From an uncultured Sunxiuqinia sp. (GTDB taxonomy: Bacteria > Bacteroidota > Bacteroidia > Bacteroidales > Prolixibacteraceae), in NCBI RefSeq assembly GCF_947495665.1, contig NZ_CANLZV010000004.1, forward strand, positions 248,001 through 312,000: a DNA stretch of 64,000 nucleotides, read 5' to 3'. Below, piece by piece: positions 1 through 10,000 of the stretch (position 1 is the first letter of the stretch; the number at the start of each line of letters is the position of its first letter). Both the position numbers and the translations under genes were made by a program. Under the pieces are notes generated by a model. The model saw nothing but the letters and a program-made list of their open reading frames with translations. It ran no database searches and had not been told where the DNA came from.

Positions 1-3000
1 TGCAGACGCATAAATTGTTCTTATCGAAGGAACTACCGGTGTAAGAAAACTCACTTCCTCGCCATAAGCAATGCCGACACTGTTTTCGGCATAAGCCCGG
101 ATATAATAAACCGTGTTGGGAGCCAGCTTCGTAAGCAGGTCGGTAAAGGAACCGGTAAAGTAACCGGTTGATGCTGTCCGGTTTTTAACAATGGTGTCCG
201 GTTCGAAATTGGGCTGGGTACACCACACCAACCCACGGGTAGTCACCAAAGCCCCTCCGTTGCTGGTAATGGTTCCGCCGCCATTAGCCGACGTTGAGGA
301 CAGCAGCGTAACCGGATCGGTAACAACCGTTGCCAAAACCGGAGGTTCGGTCGTGAAGCTCACTTCTTCGCCATAAGCTATTCCAACGGCATTCACCGCA
401 TAAGCCCGCACATAGTACGTCGTGCTTCCCATCAAGTCGGAGATGGTACTTGTAAAATCACCTGATCCTCCGCCATTCGTCGTATAGTTCTCGTCTTCGC
501 GAACCGGGTTGTGCGAGGTACTCCAGCAAACACCACTTTGCGTAACCGGACTGCCTCCATCTGAAATGATGCTTCCTCCGGCCAAGGCTGACGTGCTGGT
601 CACTGAGCTCTTTTCAATGTCAGTAGTTACTACAACCGGAATGTCTTTCGTGGTGAAACTCAGTTCCTCCTCGGCGTAAGAAGTTCCAATCCCATTCACC
701 ACATACGCCCGAACATAGTAAGTGGTGTTGGGCAATAAACCAGTCATGCGCGAGCTGAAACTTCCTGAAACACTTTCAGTGGTTCGGTTCACCAATACCG
801 TATCCGGAATAAAACCAGACTGGGTGCTCCAAACCAATCCTCCGGAAGTAATCAAAGTTCCTCCATTGCTGATGACCGTTCCACCGCTGGTTCCTTCCAC
901 CCCGTTGAGTTCACTCTTCGGCGTTACTGTTCGTACAATCGCAAATTCCGGAGGGCCGGAAATGAAACGCACCTCATTTCCGTAACTTACTCCAGCCTCA
1001 TTGATGGCATAAGCCCGAACATAGTAGGTGGTGTTGGCCATCAAATTGGTCATGGTATGAATAAATTCACCAATTCCCACTCCTTCGGTGGTCCGAGGAT
1101 TATATATTGTCGGGTTGCCGGTCGTGTTCCAGCAGATACCACTTTGGCTCACCTCCGAACCGCCATCATTACTAATGAAACCGCCACCAACAGCCGAAAC
1201 TCCGCTGATGTCCGACACTTCATTGGTGGTAATCGTGGCCAGAGTTGCGGTAACAAAACTCAACTCATCGCCATAAGCAATACCAATCCGGTTGATGGCG
1301 TAGGCCCTCACATAATAGGTTTCCCCCTTGGTCAACCCTGTAAGCTGCCCCGTAAACGATCCATCTCCGTTGCCACAAACCAGTCGGTTATCATCAATGG
1401 TTGTCATTTTCTCCGTGCTCCAGCAAATACCCCGCTCCGTAATGGGCTCTCCCCCATTATCGGCAATCGTTCCCTGAACAGAAGCTGAAGTTCCCTGAAC
1501 AGAAGTAACTCCATCGGTTACCACCCACGGCACTGTTGAGGTTGTCGTGACCAAACTATCCAGGTTACCGTAGGCCACTCCGGCACTATTGATAGCATAA
1601 GCACGCACGTAATATTTCGTACTTCCACTCAGCCCCGACAGCTGGCTCGAAAAAATACCGACATCTGAACCGTCAATGGTATAGCTGTCTTCCATGGCTG
1701 GATTGGGGAAAGTTGACCAACAAACCCCGCGGCTGGTTATGGTATCGCCACCGTCGCTGGTTATGGTTCCGCCACTTATTGCCCGGCTACTTCTTACATC
1801 CGAAGGTTTGGTTGTAATTAAGGTGGCCAGCTCATCGGTCTTAAACTGGTACGAATCGCCGTAGGCAATCCCCTTTTCATTTATCGCGTAGGCTCTTACA
1901 TAATAAGTTGTTCCCGGAGCCAGGCCAACGAGTTGAGTTGAGAAGCTTCCGGGCCCCATACCTACTTTTACCGTATCATTCAAAATGGTTGGATTATCCG
2001 ATAGGCTCCAGCAAAATCCGCGATCGGTAACATCCCAACCACCGGTGTTATTCACTCTACCCCGGGCTTCTGCATAAACACCGCCAATGTTGATCACATC
2101 AATGGTGACCACCTCCGGAACAGTTGCTTCCGGTGTAATGAAACTGTATTCATCTCCGTAGGACACCCCCGTTACGTTCATGGCATAAGCTCTGACGAAA
2201 TAAGTAGTGTCTGGCAGCAAGCCAGTCAGTGTGCTGCTGAAAGAACCCAGCCCCGTTCCTGTAAAAATATCCGAGAGTTTCGAATCCCGGTCAAAAGTCG
2301 GGTTTTCGGTGGTAGCCCAGCAAACTCCACGTTCAATAATTTCAGAATTTCCGGTATTGGAAACAATCCCGCCACTCTGCGCCGTATTTTGGGTAATATC
2401 GCTTGGCTCAGTGGTAAAGATTGAAGCAACTGACGCCGTAACAAAACTGGTTTCGCTGGTATAGCCGGTTCCTGCTGAGTTGGTAGCATAACCTTTCGCG
2501 TAGTAAGTTGTACCCGGTTCCAGCACAGCCAGTGTACTTTCAAAAATACCCACATCGGACAGGTTGATTGTTCCTGAAGGATAATACTCATAATTTACCC
2601 GGTCGGTACTCAGGCAAATCCCGCGCGCAGTAACTGGTGCTCCGCCGTTATTCAGAATCTCCATCGTTCCCAGTGCTGAGATATCTGTAATTTCAGAAAT
2701 CTGAATTGACGCCGAACTCAACTCCGGCACCACCGGTGGTAAAGAGGTAAACACGATCAGATTTCCATAGGAAGTCCCGGCTTTATTTACCGCATACGCC
2801 CGAACATAAAAAGTAGTGCTTCCCAGCAAGCCGGTCAGGCTACTGGGGAACTCCCCCACTCCTGATCCATCATCTGAAATGGTAGCTTCCGGATCATCCA
2901 GCGGATCACCAACCACGCTCCAGATAATTCCTCGCGCGGTAATCGGATAACCGCCATCGCTGGTGATATCACCTCCACTCTGTGCCGAAATACTGGTGAT

Positions 3001-5700
3001 GTTTGTGGGATCAAGGGTAATAATTTCCGGAGCATCCGGAATAATGGTGAAGGTTTTATTTTCGCCATAACCAACCCCCACCCAACTACGGGCATAGGCA
3101 CGAACGTGGTAAGTAACATTGGGCACCAAGCCGGTCAGGATACTGCTGTAAAGTCCCAGGCCGGTTCCGTCAGTTGTATGATTAGAGAAAATGGTTGGAT
3201 TTTCAGATGTGCTCCAGCAAACGCCGCGCGCTGTTACTTCTTCTCCTCCGGCATCCAAAACATTTCCACCTCCTACAGCAGTTGAGCTCATGAAAGAGGC
3301 AGTTGAAAGCGTAATAACCTGGGGGTAGAATAAGGTGGTCAAACTATCGAGGTTACCGTATGATGTTCCGGCTGCATTGACCGCATAAGCCCTCACATAA
3401 TAAGTAGTACCCGGCAGCAGGTCAGCCATGGCACTGGCAAAAGTTCCGGAGCCGTCGCCTGTAATGGCTTCGCTGGTTTTGCTTGGCAAATCAATGGTCG
3501 GATCTTTTTCTGTACTCCAGCAAATCCCCAAGGCGGTAATTTCCGAGTTTCCGACATCAGTAACGATCCCTCCACTCAATGCCTCGTTGCCGGTCACATT
3601 GGTGGGCTTTACTGTTACAAGCTGAACCAGGGAGGCCGTCACAAAACTGATTTCACTGGTGTAGGCGGTGCCAGCACTGTTGGTGGCATATCCTTTGGCG
3701 TAATAAAGGGTTCCGGGAGTCAGCCCGGTTAGTTGACTAATAAAAATTCCAATGTCTGTCGGGTTCACCGTTTCAGAAGGATAATAATGGTAGGTAATCC
3801 GATCCGTGCTGATACAGATTCCCCGATCAGTTATTGGTGCTCCCCCGTTATTCAGAATTTCCATGCGTCCCACCGCCGAAACATCGGTAATGTCGTACAC
3901 ACTGATATTGGCAGAACTGAGCTCAGCCAAAATTGGGTCAGGGGTTGTAAACTGAATCAGATTTCCATAGGCTGTTCCAGCTTTATTGACCGCATAGGCC
4001 CTCACATAATAAGTGGTGTTTCCAAGCAGGCTGGTCAGCAGACTTGGGAACCGCCCCACCCCCGAGCCATCGTTGGTAATGATGTGGGAAGGATCGTCCA
4101 GCGGATCGCCCTGCACGCTCCAGATAATTCCTCGTGCGGTAACCGGTTTTCCTCCATCGCTGGTAATATCACCCCCACTTTGAGCCGACATGCTGGTGAT
4201 AGCTGTGGCTTCCAGCGTCGTAATTTCAGGAATATCTGTAATGATTGTAAAAGTCTTTTCTTCACCATAGGCAATGCCGACACTGTTGCGTGCATAGGCC
4301 CGTACATAGTAGGTAACATTTTCAGCCAGCCCGGTCAAGTTGCTGGTGAAGTCACCCAACCCGCTTCCGTCAGAAGTATGGTAAGAATAAATCGTTGGAT
4401 TGGCACTTGTACTCCAGCACACGCCACGTTCAACAACTTCTGCGCCCCCATCAGAAATTACGGTTCCTCCGCCAACAGCTGTACTCCCGACAAAAACGGC
4501 CGGCGTCAGTGTTGTCACAACCGGGTAGTCTAAAGTTGTCAGGCTGTCCAGGTTCCCATAGGCTGTTCCGGCGGCATTAACTGCATAAGCGCGAACATAA
4601 TACTTGGTTCCCGGAAGCAGGTCAGTCATCGAACTTGGGAAAGTGCCCAATCCACCCCCGGAAATTGCTTCGCTGGTTTTGGTTGGCAAATCAGTTGTCG
4701 GGTACTTCTCGGTACTCCAGCAAATTCCCCGGGCCGTTATTGCCGAATTCTCCGAACTGGTAATCTCGCCTCCGCTTAAAGCCGTAAAGCCTGTAACATC
4801 GGAAGGTGGAATGGTAGTGATAATTACAGGAAATGCGGTGGTGAAAACAACTTGGTCGCTGTAACCGATTCCGGCTTCATTGGTTGCATACGCTTTCACA
4901 TAATACGTTGTTCCGGGCGACAAAACATCCAGCAAGGTTTGAAAGTCTCCAATTTCAGAACCGGTATCGTGGGTTGAAGGAAAATGGTTAAAGGTCACCC
5001 CATCGGTACTCCAGGCCACCCCGCGCTCGGAAATTTCAGCTCCTCCATTGTTGATAATCGTCGCGTTAATTTGTGCTGAAGTTCCGGTAATGTCATTCAC
5101 CGTGATCAATTTTTCCAGCAAAGGCGGCTCCGGACCAAGGGTGGTAAATTGTACAAGATTGCCATAAGCTGTTCCTTCACTATTGACGGCATAAGCCCGC
5201 ACATAGTAGGTGGTATTCCCCATTAAGTCGTTTAGCAAACTGGCATAAGTGCCAATTCCTGCTCCGTCTTCCGTGCGTAAGGCTTCGCTGTCATTCAGCG
5301 GGTCGCCCACGGCGCTCCAAATAACTCCCCGCAAGCTAACCGGGGCACCGCCGTCATTCATGATGTTTCCACCCGTTTCGGCTGACATGCTGGTAATATT
5401 GGAAGCCTCCAGGGTAATAATCGTAGGAATGGTTGTAGAAGTGGTAAAGGTCAGGTTTTCACCATAAACAACGCCTTCGGCATTCACGGCATAAGCCCGA
5501 ACATGGTAAGTGGTGTTGGGCAACAAGCCGGAAAGGTGACTAACAAAAGCACCCAGACCGTCTCCGGAGGTAATTTTCTGGCGGGTGCGGGTATTCAGGG
5601 TTGTATCGGGGTTGGCACTAAACCCCCAGCAAATTCCGACAACAGAAATGGCCGATCCTCCAGTGCTGGTTACCACACCTCCTCCGGTTCCGGAACCTCC
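1..5700. repeat. 19 tandem ~300-bp units with ~1.2-kb super-period
   Basis: The conserved AYAVN-type codons recur near 5495, 5195, 4895, 4595, 4300, 3995, 3695, 3395, 3100, 2795, 2490, 2185, 1885, 1595, 1295, 1000, 700, 395 and 90. Units four apart are more alike than neighbours. The group near 5195, 3995 and 2795 shares one signature, 4895, 3695 and 2490 a second (an altered AYAKG-type strand), and 5495, 4300 and 3100 a third. This suggests a block of four units was duplicated to give about three copies between roughly 5640 and 2050. Confidence 0.85.
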
Positions 5701-6381
5701 AATCAGGTCGGTAACCGGTGTTGTGGTTACTGCAGCTTCACAGGCTATGTTCAACCATACACTTCCATTGCAATAGCGGAAGGCTTTTTCAGCAATGCTG
5801 ATATACATATCTCCTTCGGCAGCTATTGGCGGGTCTTCGGAAAGCACCGGAAAACAACAGGTTTCAATCATCTCATCGGTGGAGAAGGCCGAGTTGCCCA
5901 AAAGTGTTTCGCCCCCCATATGATTCATTTTCACCCAACCGTTTCCGCCGGAAACCACCAGCGACTGATCGTTTGTGGAATAAAGAAAAGCTCCGGATGA
6001 AGGCGATGAAGGCAGTACCAACTTCTCCGGCAAATACGGAATTCCGTTTTTCACGGTAAAGTAGCTCTGTGCCGTAGCATCTTCATAAACCGCTGAGCAA
6101 AAGTCGACCCAGGCATTTCCGGTATACACCATCGGCTTTTCATCTTGCCGGCTATAAATCAGCATCCCGGTTCCGGGACTCACAATTTTCGCCGTATTGT
6201 CATAAACCGGGAGATGAGGAATGCCCTGTTCTACCCGGAAATAATCCTCTTGTGCGCCAACCAGAGCCGGCACCAACAGAAGAACCATTAAACAAAGCCA
6301 GCCCCAGGCCAGACTCCCTTTCGAGTTTAAAAGATGCATTCTCCGGAATGCACTTGCTGCGTTTTTGCTTTTATTTTCCAT
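1..6381 (-). CDS. Giant repetitive surface protein (3' end beyond window)
   Basis: Partial gene. It begins at the ATG whose first base is 6381 and stays open to base 1, so at least 2127 residues are visible and the C-terminus is missing. Residues 1 to about 43 form a charged leader plus hydrophobic segment ending in VGA-QE, read as a signal peptide. Residues about 45-200 hold two modules with GIPYLP and YTGNAW motifs. From about residue 215 there are 19 fibronectin-like units of about 100 residues, each with a GICWS-type strand and a TYYVRAYAVN strand followed by G-x-x-YG. Such units are common in secreted Bacteroidota proteins. A carbohydrate-binding, adhesin or stalk role is inference. Any type IX sorting domain would lie beyond the window. 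It is the last visible gene of the minus-strand fibre cluster. Confidence 0.85.
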   Translation of the reverse strand, partial: MENKSKNAASAFRRMHLLNSKGSLAWGWLCLMVLLLVPALVGAQEDYFRVEQGIPHLPVYDNTAKIVSPGTGMLIYSRQDEKPMVYTGNAWVDFCSAVYEDATAQSYFTVKNGIPYLPEKLVLPSSPSSGAFLYSTNDQSLVVSGGNGWVKMNHMGGETLLGNSAFSTDEMIETCCFPVLSEDPPIAAEGDMYISIAEKAFRYCNGSVWLNIACEAAVTTTPVTDLIGGSGTGGGVVTSTGGSAISVVGICWGFSANPDTTLNTRTRQKITSGDGLGAFVSHLSGLLPNTTYHVRAYAVNAEGVVYGENLTFTTSTTIPTIITLEASNITSMSAETGGNIMNDGGAPVSLRGVIWSAVGDPLNDSEALRTEDGAGIGTYASLLNDLMGNTTYYVRAYAVNSEGTAYGNLVQFTTLGPEPPLLEKLITVNDITGTSAQINATIINNGGAEISERGVAWSTDGVTFNHFPSTHDTGSEIGDFQTLLDVLSPGTTYYVKAYATNEAGIGYSDQVVFTTAFPVIITTIPPSDVTGFTALSGGEITSSENSAITARGICWSTEKYPTTDLPTKTSEAISGGGLGTFPSSMTDLLPGTKYYVRAYAVNAAGTAYGNLDSLTTLDYPVVTTLTPAVFVGSTAVGGGTVISDGGAEVVERGVCWSTSANPTIYSYHTSDGSGLGDFTSNLTGLAENVTYYVRAYARNSVGIAYGEEKTFTIITDIPEITTLEATAITSMSAQSGGDITSDGGKPVTARGIIWSVQGDPLDDPSHIITNDGSGVGRFPSLLTSLLGNTTYYVRAYAVNKAGTAYGNLIQFTTPDPILAELSSANISVYDITDVSAVGRMEILNNGGAPITDRGICISTDRITYHYYPSETVNPTDIGIFISQLTGLTPGTLYYAKGYATNSAGTAYTSEISFVTASLVQLVTVKPTNVTGNEALSGGIVTDVGNSEITALGICWSTEKDPTIDLPSKTSEAITGDGSGTFASAMADLLPGTTYYVRAYAVNAAGTSYGNLDSLTTLFYPQVITLSTASFMSSTAVGGGNVLDAGGEEVTARGVCWSTSENPTIFSNHTTDGTGLGLYSSILTGLVPNVTYHVRAYARSWVGVGYGENKTFTIIPDAPEIITLDPTNITSISAQSGGDITSDGGYPITARGIIWSVVGDPLDDPEATISDDGSGVGEFPSSLTGLLGSTTFYVRAYAVNKAGTSYGNLIVFTSLPPVVPELSSASIQISEITDISALGTMEILNNGGAPVTARGICLSTDRVNYEYYPSGTINLSDVGIFESTLAVLEPGTTYYAKGYATNSAGTGYTSETSFVTASVASIFTTEPSDITQNTAQSGGIVSNTGNSEIIERGVCWATTENPTFDRDSKLSDIFTGTGLGSFSSTLTGLLPDTTYFVRAYAMNVTGVSYGDEYSFITPEATVPEVVTIDVINIGGVYAEARGRVNNTGGWDVTDRGFCWSLSDNPTILNDTVKVGMGPGSFSTQLVGLAPGTTYYVRAYAINEKGIAYGDSYQFKTDELATLITTKPSDVRSSRAISGGTITSDGGDTITSRGVCWSTFPNPAMEDSYTIDGSDVGIFSSQLSGLSGSTKYYVRAYAINSAGVAYGNLDSLVTTTSTVPWVVTDGVTSVQGTSASVQGTIADNGGEPITERGICWSTEKMTTIDDNRLVCGNGDGSFTGQLTGLTKGETYYVRAYAINRIGIAYGDELSFVTATLATITTNEVSDISGVSAVGGGFISNDGGSEVSQSGICWNTTGNPTIYNPRTTEGVGIGEFIHTMTNLMANTTYYVRAYAINEAGVSYGNEVRFISGPPEFAIVRTVTPKSELNGVEGTSGGTVISNGGTLITSGGLVWSTQSGFIPDTVLVNRTTESVSGSFSSRMTGLLPNTTYYVRAYVVNGIGTSYAEEELSFTTKDIPVVVTTDIEKSSVTSTSALAGGSIISDGGSPVTQSGVCWSTSHNPVREDENYTTNGGGSGDFTSTISDLMGSTTYYVRAYAVNAVGIAYGEEVSFTTEPPVLATVVTDPVTLLSSTSANGGGTITSNGGALVTTRGLVWCTQPNFEPDTIVKNRTASTGYFTGSFTDLLTKLAPNTVYYIRAYAENSVGIAYGEEVSFLTPVVPSIRTIYASA

Positions 6382-6491
6382 GTTTGTTGCTTATTCCACT
6401 TCATTCCTTTGCATGGATGAAGCGCTTACCATATTGTTTTAAAACCCTTTATATTCTTTTTTCGGCCTTCTGAGACGGCCGTATAATCAAA

Positions 6492-6515
6492 GAGTTGACT
6501 AGTATTAGTCAACTC
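6492..6515 (-). terminator. Hairpin between the 133-aa gene and the giant gene
   Basis: GAGTTGACTA and TAGTCAACTC form a perfect 10-bp inverted repeat around a 4-base loop, 27 bases beyond the stop of the upstream minus-strand gene. The following T tract is weak (TTTGATTAT), so it may be a terminator, an attenuating hairpin or a processing site. Confidence 0.45.
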
Positions 6516-6541
6516 ACTGAATTTTATGCTTTTCGCTTTGC

Positions 6542-6943
6542 TCATTCCGAACCTGCGTATTTCACGAACTTTATTCCGTTCTGGTACTTAAATTCCAAAA
6601 ACAAGATGCTTCCCCATAACTTAAGTTCATAATCACTGATGGGGCTTTGGGTGGTGGACAGGTACCATACGGGAGGATTTGCTTCCCCTGAACATGATGT
6701 CACATGGTATTGCTCCTTCAGCCTTTGAAACACTTCATCTGAATAGGTTACCCGGATTTGCCGGGCATGATCGGAGGTACTGCATTCGATTAAAAAAGGA
6801 AAGTGCTCGAAATGCCGGATCAGCCACATGGCGCTTTTATTGTAGGAGCAATAATTAGCTCCATCTTTATAAACTTCAAGCATTTCGGGGGTGATTTCCG
6901 AAGCGGTTGTTGTCTGTAATTCAACAAAAGAAAAGTCTTTCAT
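6542..6943 (-). CDS. Hypothetical protein, 133 aa, inside the fibre cluster
   Basis: I do not recognise the family. The protein has no signal peptide and no membrane segment, so it should be cytoplasmic, unlike every other product of this cluster. It is rich in aromatic residues (Trp at three positions, many Tyr and Phe) and has two cysteines, suggesting a compact globular fold. It starts at ATG 6943 with no clear ribosome binding site, as is normal for this phylum. It lies 112 bases after the S74 fibre gene and is followed by a hairpin. It could be a regulator, a chaperone or an unrelated insertion; the sequence does not say which. Confidence 0.6.
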   Translation of the reverse strand: MKDFSFVELQTTTASEITPEMLEVYKDGANYCSYNKSAMWLIRHFEHFPFLIECSTSDHARQIRVTYSDEVFQRLKEQYHVTSCSGEANPPVWYLSTTQSPISDYELKLWGSILFLEFKYQNGIKFVKYAGSE

Positions 6944-7055
6944 ATCACAAGTTTGCTGTCATCCTATTCTGTTCCCTTATTCCAAGCTGTCCGAAATACC
7001 AGGCACTTACCCTTAAACCTGAATGAAAAATGAAAGGCCTTTGACATCCAGCCGC

Positions 7056-10000
7056 TTATTCCAGTTTCAATAAGATACTTTCCAGTTGTTGCTGCAGCTT
7101 ATCCACCTTGTTATTCAACTCTTCAATCTGTTGCTGCTGACTGGCTAATTTATGCTCCTGCTCTTTGACCGCCTGAATAAGAACAGCCGTAAGCTGGGTG
7201 TAATCGACTTTCAGAAAGCCATCGTCTCCGGTAGTAACCATGGATGGATAAACCTGTTGAAGTTCCTGAGCAATGACTCCGACTTTAGGGCCGCAGGCAT
7301 ATTTTTGCTGATCCCGGTATTCGAACTGAACACCACGCAGGCGATCAATCTTTTGCAAGACTCCGGACAAGGTTTCAATGCGTGTTTTCAATCGTTCATC
7401 CGAAGGGGTGTAGAAGTTTCCGTTCACAGTCACATCCTGACCAAAAGCAGCATTGCCATCAACATCAAAGGAGAGTCCCTCACCGGCATCGCCATCGTTG
7501 CTCAACGAAAAGTTGCTTAAGGCCAACGATTGGGTGGCTGTATGGTTTCCAAGGTTGTCATTGCCGGCATTGGCATCAACATAACCTTTGGTAGCCACCG
7601 TAGATGCATCATCTGTTTCCAGCGGGGTCGCCACATTCAGGATTTTGTAGTTCGTAACCCCGTCGCCAACCAACACATCAGCAGTCGCCGGTCCAAAGCC
7701 GCTAATTGAAATGTCAGCCTTGGCCACAGCTTCGGCCTGGTCAGAGGCATTTCCTCTAAAAAATGCACCGGAAGCCAACGCAAGCTTCTCGGCATCAATT
7801 ACCCGGCTATCCACATAATTTTTTGTCGCTGCATCCTGCCCCTCGGTCGGATCTTTCAAATTCGTCAGTTTGAAATTCGTAACACCATCTCCCATCAACA
7901 CATTGGCAGTTGCCACTCCGAAACCACTAATGGCGATGCTGCTTTTAGCCACACCTTCCGCTTTTCCTGATAAGTTTCCTACAAAAAGATATTCCGAAGC
8001 AAGTGCCAGTCCCAAGTCAGGGTTGGCCAGCAAATTGTCCAGGTAACTTTTATTAACAGCATCACCAACATCAACCGGAGTACCCAGGCTAACAATTCGG
8101 TTTCCTCCCAAAGAGATATCCGCTGCAGCCACGCCAAAATCACTGACTGGGATGGCATTTTTACCAACAGCCACGGCTTTATTGCTTAGGTCTCCAAGCA
8201 ACAACATGTCATTGTTCAGCGCAATATCAGCCGGGCTCACCACTTTCCCGTCTACATAAGCTTTGGTTGCCGCATCCGTCGGATCGTTAGGATTAGCCAA
8301 GTTCACAATGCGCTGATTATTCATTGAAAGGCTGGTGGTTGGATCGCCAAATCCACTTAAAGGGATGTTTATTTTGTCCAGCTTATTGTTGCTAACCGCC
8401 TGATCGGCAATGGCCAAACTTACATCCTGAAGCACGGCATTGTTTCCTCCGGTTACCACCAGTTCCGTAGAACTAAGCGCTCCTCCGGCTATGGTGCTTG
8501 CCTCAACCTCCAAGGCCCCTGAAGGGTTCTGTTTTAATCCGGTGCCCGCTACATCGCTATGAAGTTTGGCAGCCGTTACGGCATCGTTAGCCAGCGAAAG
8601 TGTTCCATCAGCAGCCAAACTAGCATCGCCCGAAAGCAAGACCTGCACCGCTTTTCCGGTGGCATCTCCCACAAATATTTTTCCGTTATCGAGTGAGGAA
8701 GAATAGGCTTTAATACTTTCATCCACATATTCCTTGGTCGCTGCATCTCTTTTGACTGAGGGATTGGCCAGGTTGGTTATTTTCCAGTTGATTATTCCAT
8801 CGCCCATGACCACATCGCTTAAGGCTGCTCCGAACCCACTGACAGGAATGTCTGACTTTTGCACGGCATCAGCCTGATTCAATTCATTCCCTTGAAGAAA
8901 ATATCCCGCTGCCAACGGAATTTTATCGGTACCAATCTCCCGGTTATCCACATAGTTTTTTGTTGTGGCATCCTGAGTATCAATTGGATCTTTCAGATTC
9001 GTGAGCCTGTAGTTAGTAGTGCCATCGCCCATCGCAACATCAGAGACAGGAACTCCAAAACCACTGATAGCAATGTTGGTTTTGGCTACACCTTCCGCTT
9101 TGCCGGATGCATTACCAACAAAAAGGAACTCCGATGCAAGGGCCAAGCCCAAATCAGGATTAGCCAACAAATTGTCCAAATAGCTTTTATTAACCGCATC
9201 GGCATTGTCAACCGGAGAACTCAGATTCGTAATTCGATTTCCTCCCAAAGAAACATTCGCTGCCGCCGTCCCAAAGTCACTTACCGGAATTGTGTTTTTA
9301 TCTACAGCGCCGGCCTTATCAGTTATATTCCCCAGCAGCAACATGCCATAGTTAAGCGAAATATCAATGGGATTGATTTTTTTATCATCCACATAAGCTT
9401 TGGTTACCGCATCGGCAGGACTGTTAGGAATTGCCAGGTTGGTTATTTTTTGATTATTCATGGAAAGGCTGGTGGTAGGATCACCAAAGCCACTTAAAGA
9501 AATACTGCCTTTAGGCATTTCTCCTGCCTTGTTGGCCACATTTCCAACGAAAAAAGAACCGGAAGTCAGCGAAAGGTAATCATCCGGATTGGTCAATCGG
9601 TTATCCACATAAGCTTTGGTGGCGGCATCATTATCATTCGTCGGCGTTTTCAGATTGACGATCTTATAATTCATAATCCCATTTCCCAGGCTCACATCCG
9701 CAGTTGCATTTCCAAATCCACTGATTGGAATATTGGCTTTATCCAACTTCGGATTGGTTACTGCAGCATTTGAAATGGTGAGTTTTCCGGTATTGTCAAT
9801 GGTTGCATCTCCGGACAGAGCCACCGAGTTTGCGGTACTATTGGCATCTCCCACAAAAATATGCCCATCTCCCAAACTGTTTCCCAAAGGAATCCAGGCA
9901 ACTCCGTTGTAAAAGTAAAGCTGATGTTCTGATCGATTGTAGAACAGCTGTCCGTCTTTAACGGTAATTGGTGATGGCTCCGGGTTTGAGATTCCGGATG

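Noticed and set aside
3733-4533. Plus-strand ORF of 266 codons inside the giant repeat gene
   Set aside because: It is antisense to the open minus-strand frame, and its length follows from repeat codon bias. The minus frame has the signal peptide and recognisable fibronectin-like units.
6463-6481. CGGCC/GGCCG hairpin upstream of the giant gene
   Set aside because: It lacks a T tract in either transcription direction and has an internal mismatch. It could be a leader structure but is not supportable as a terminator.
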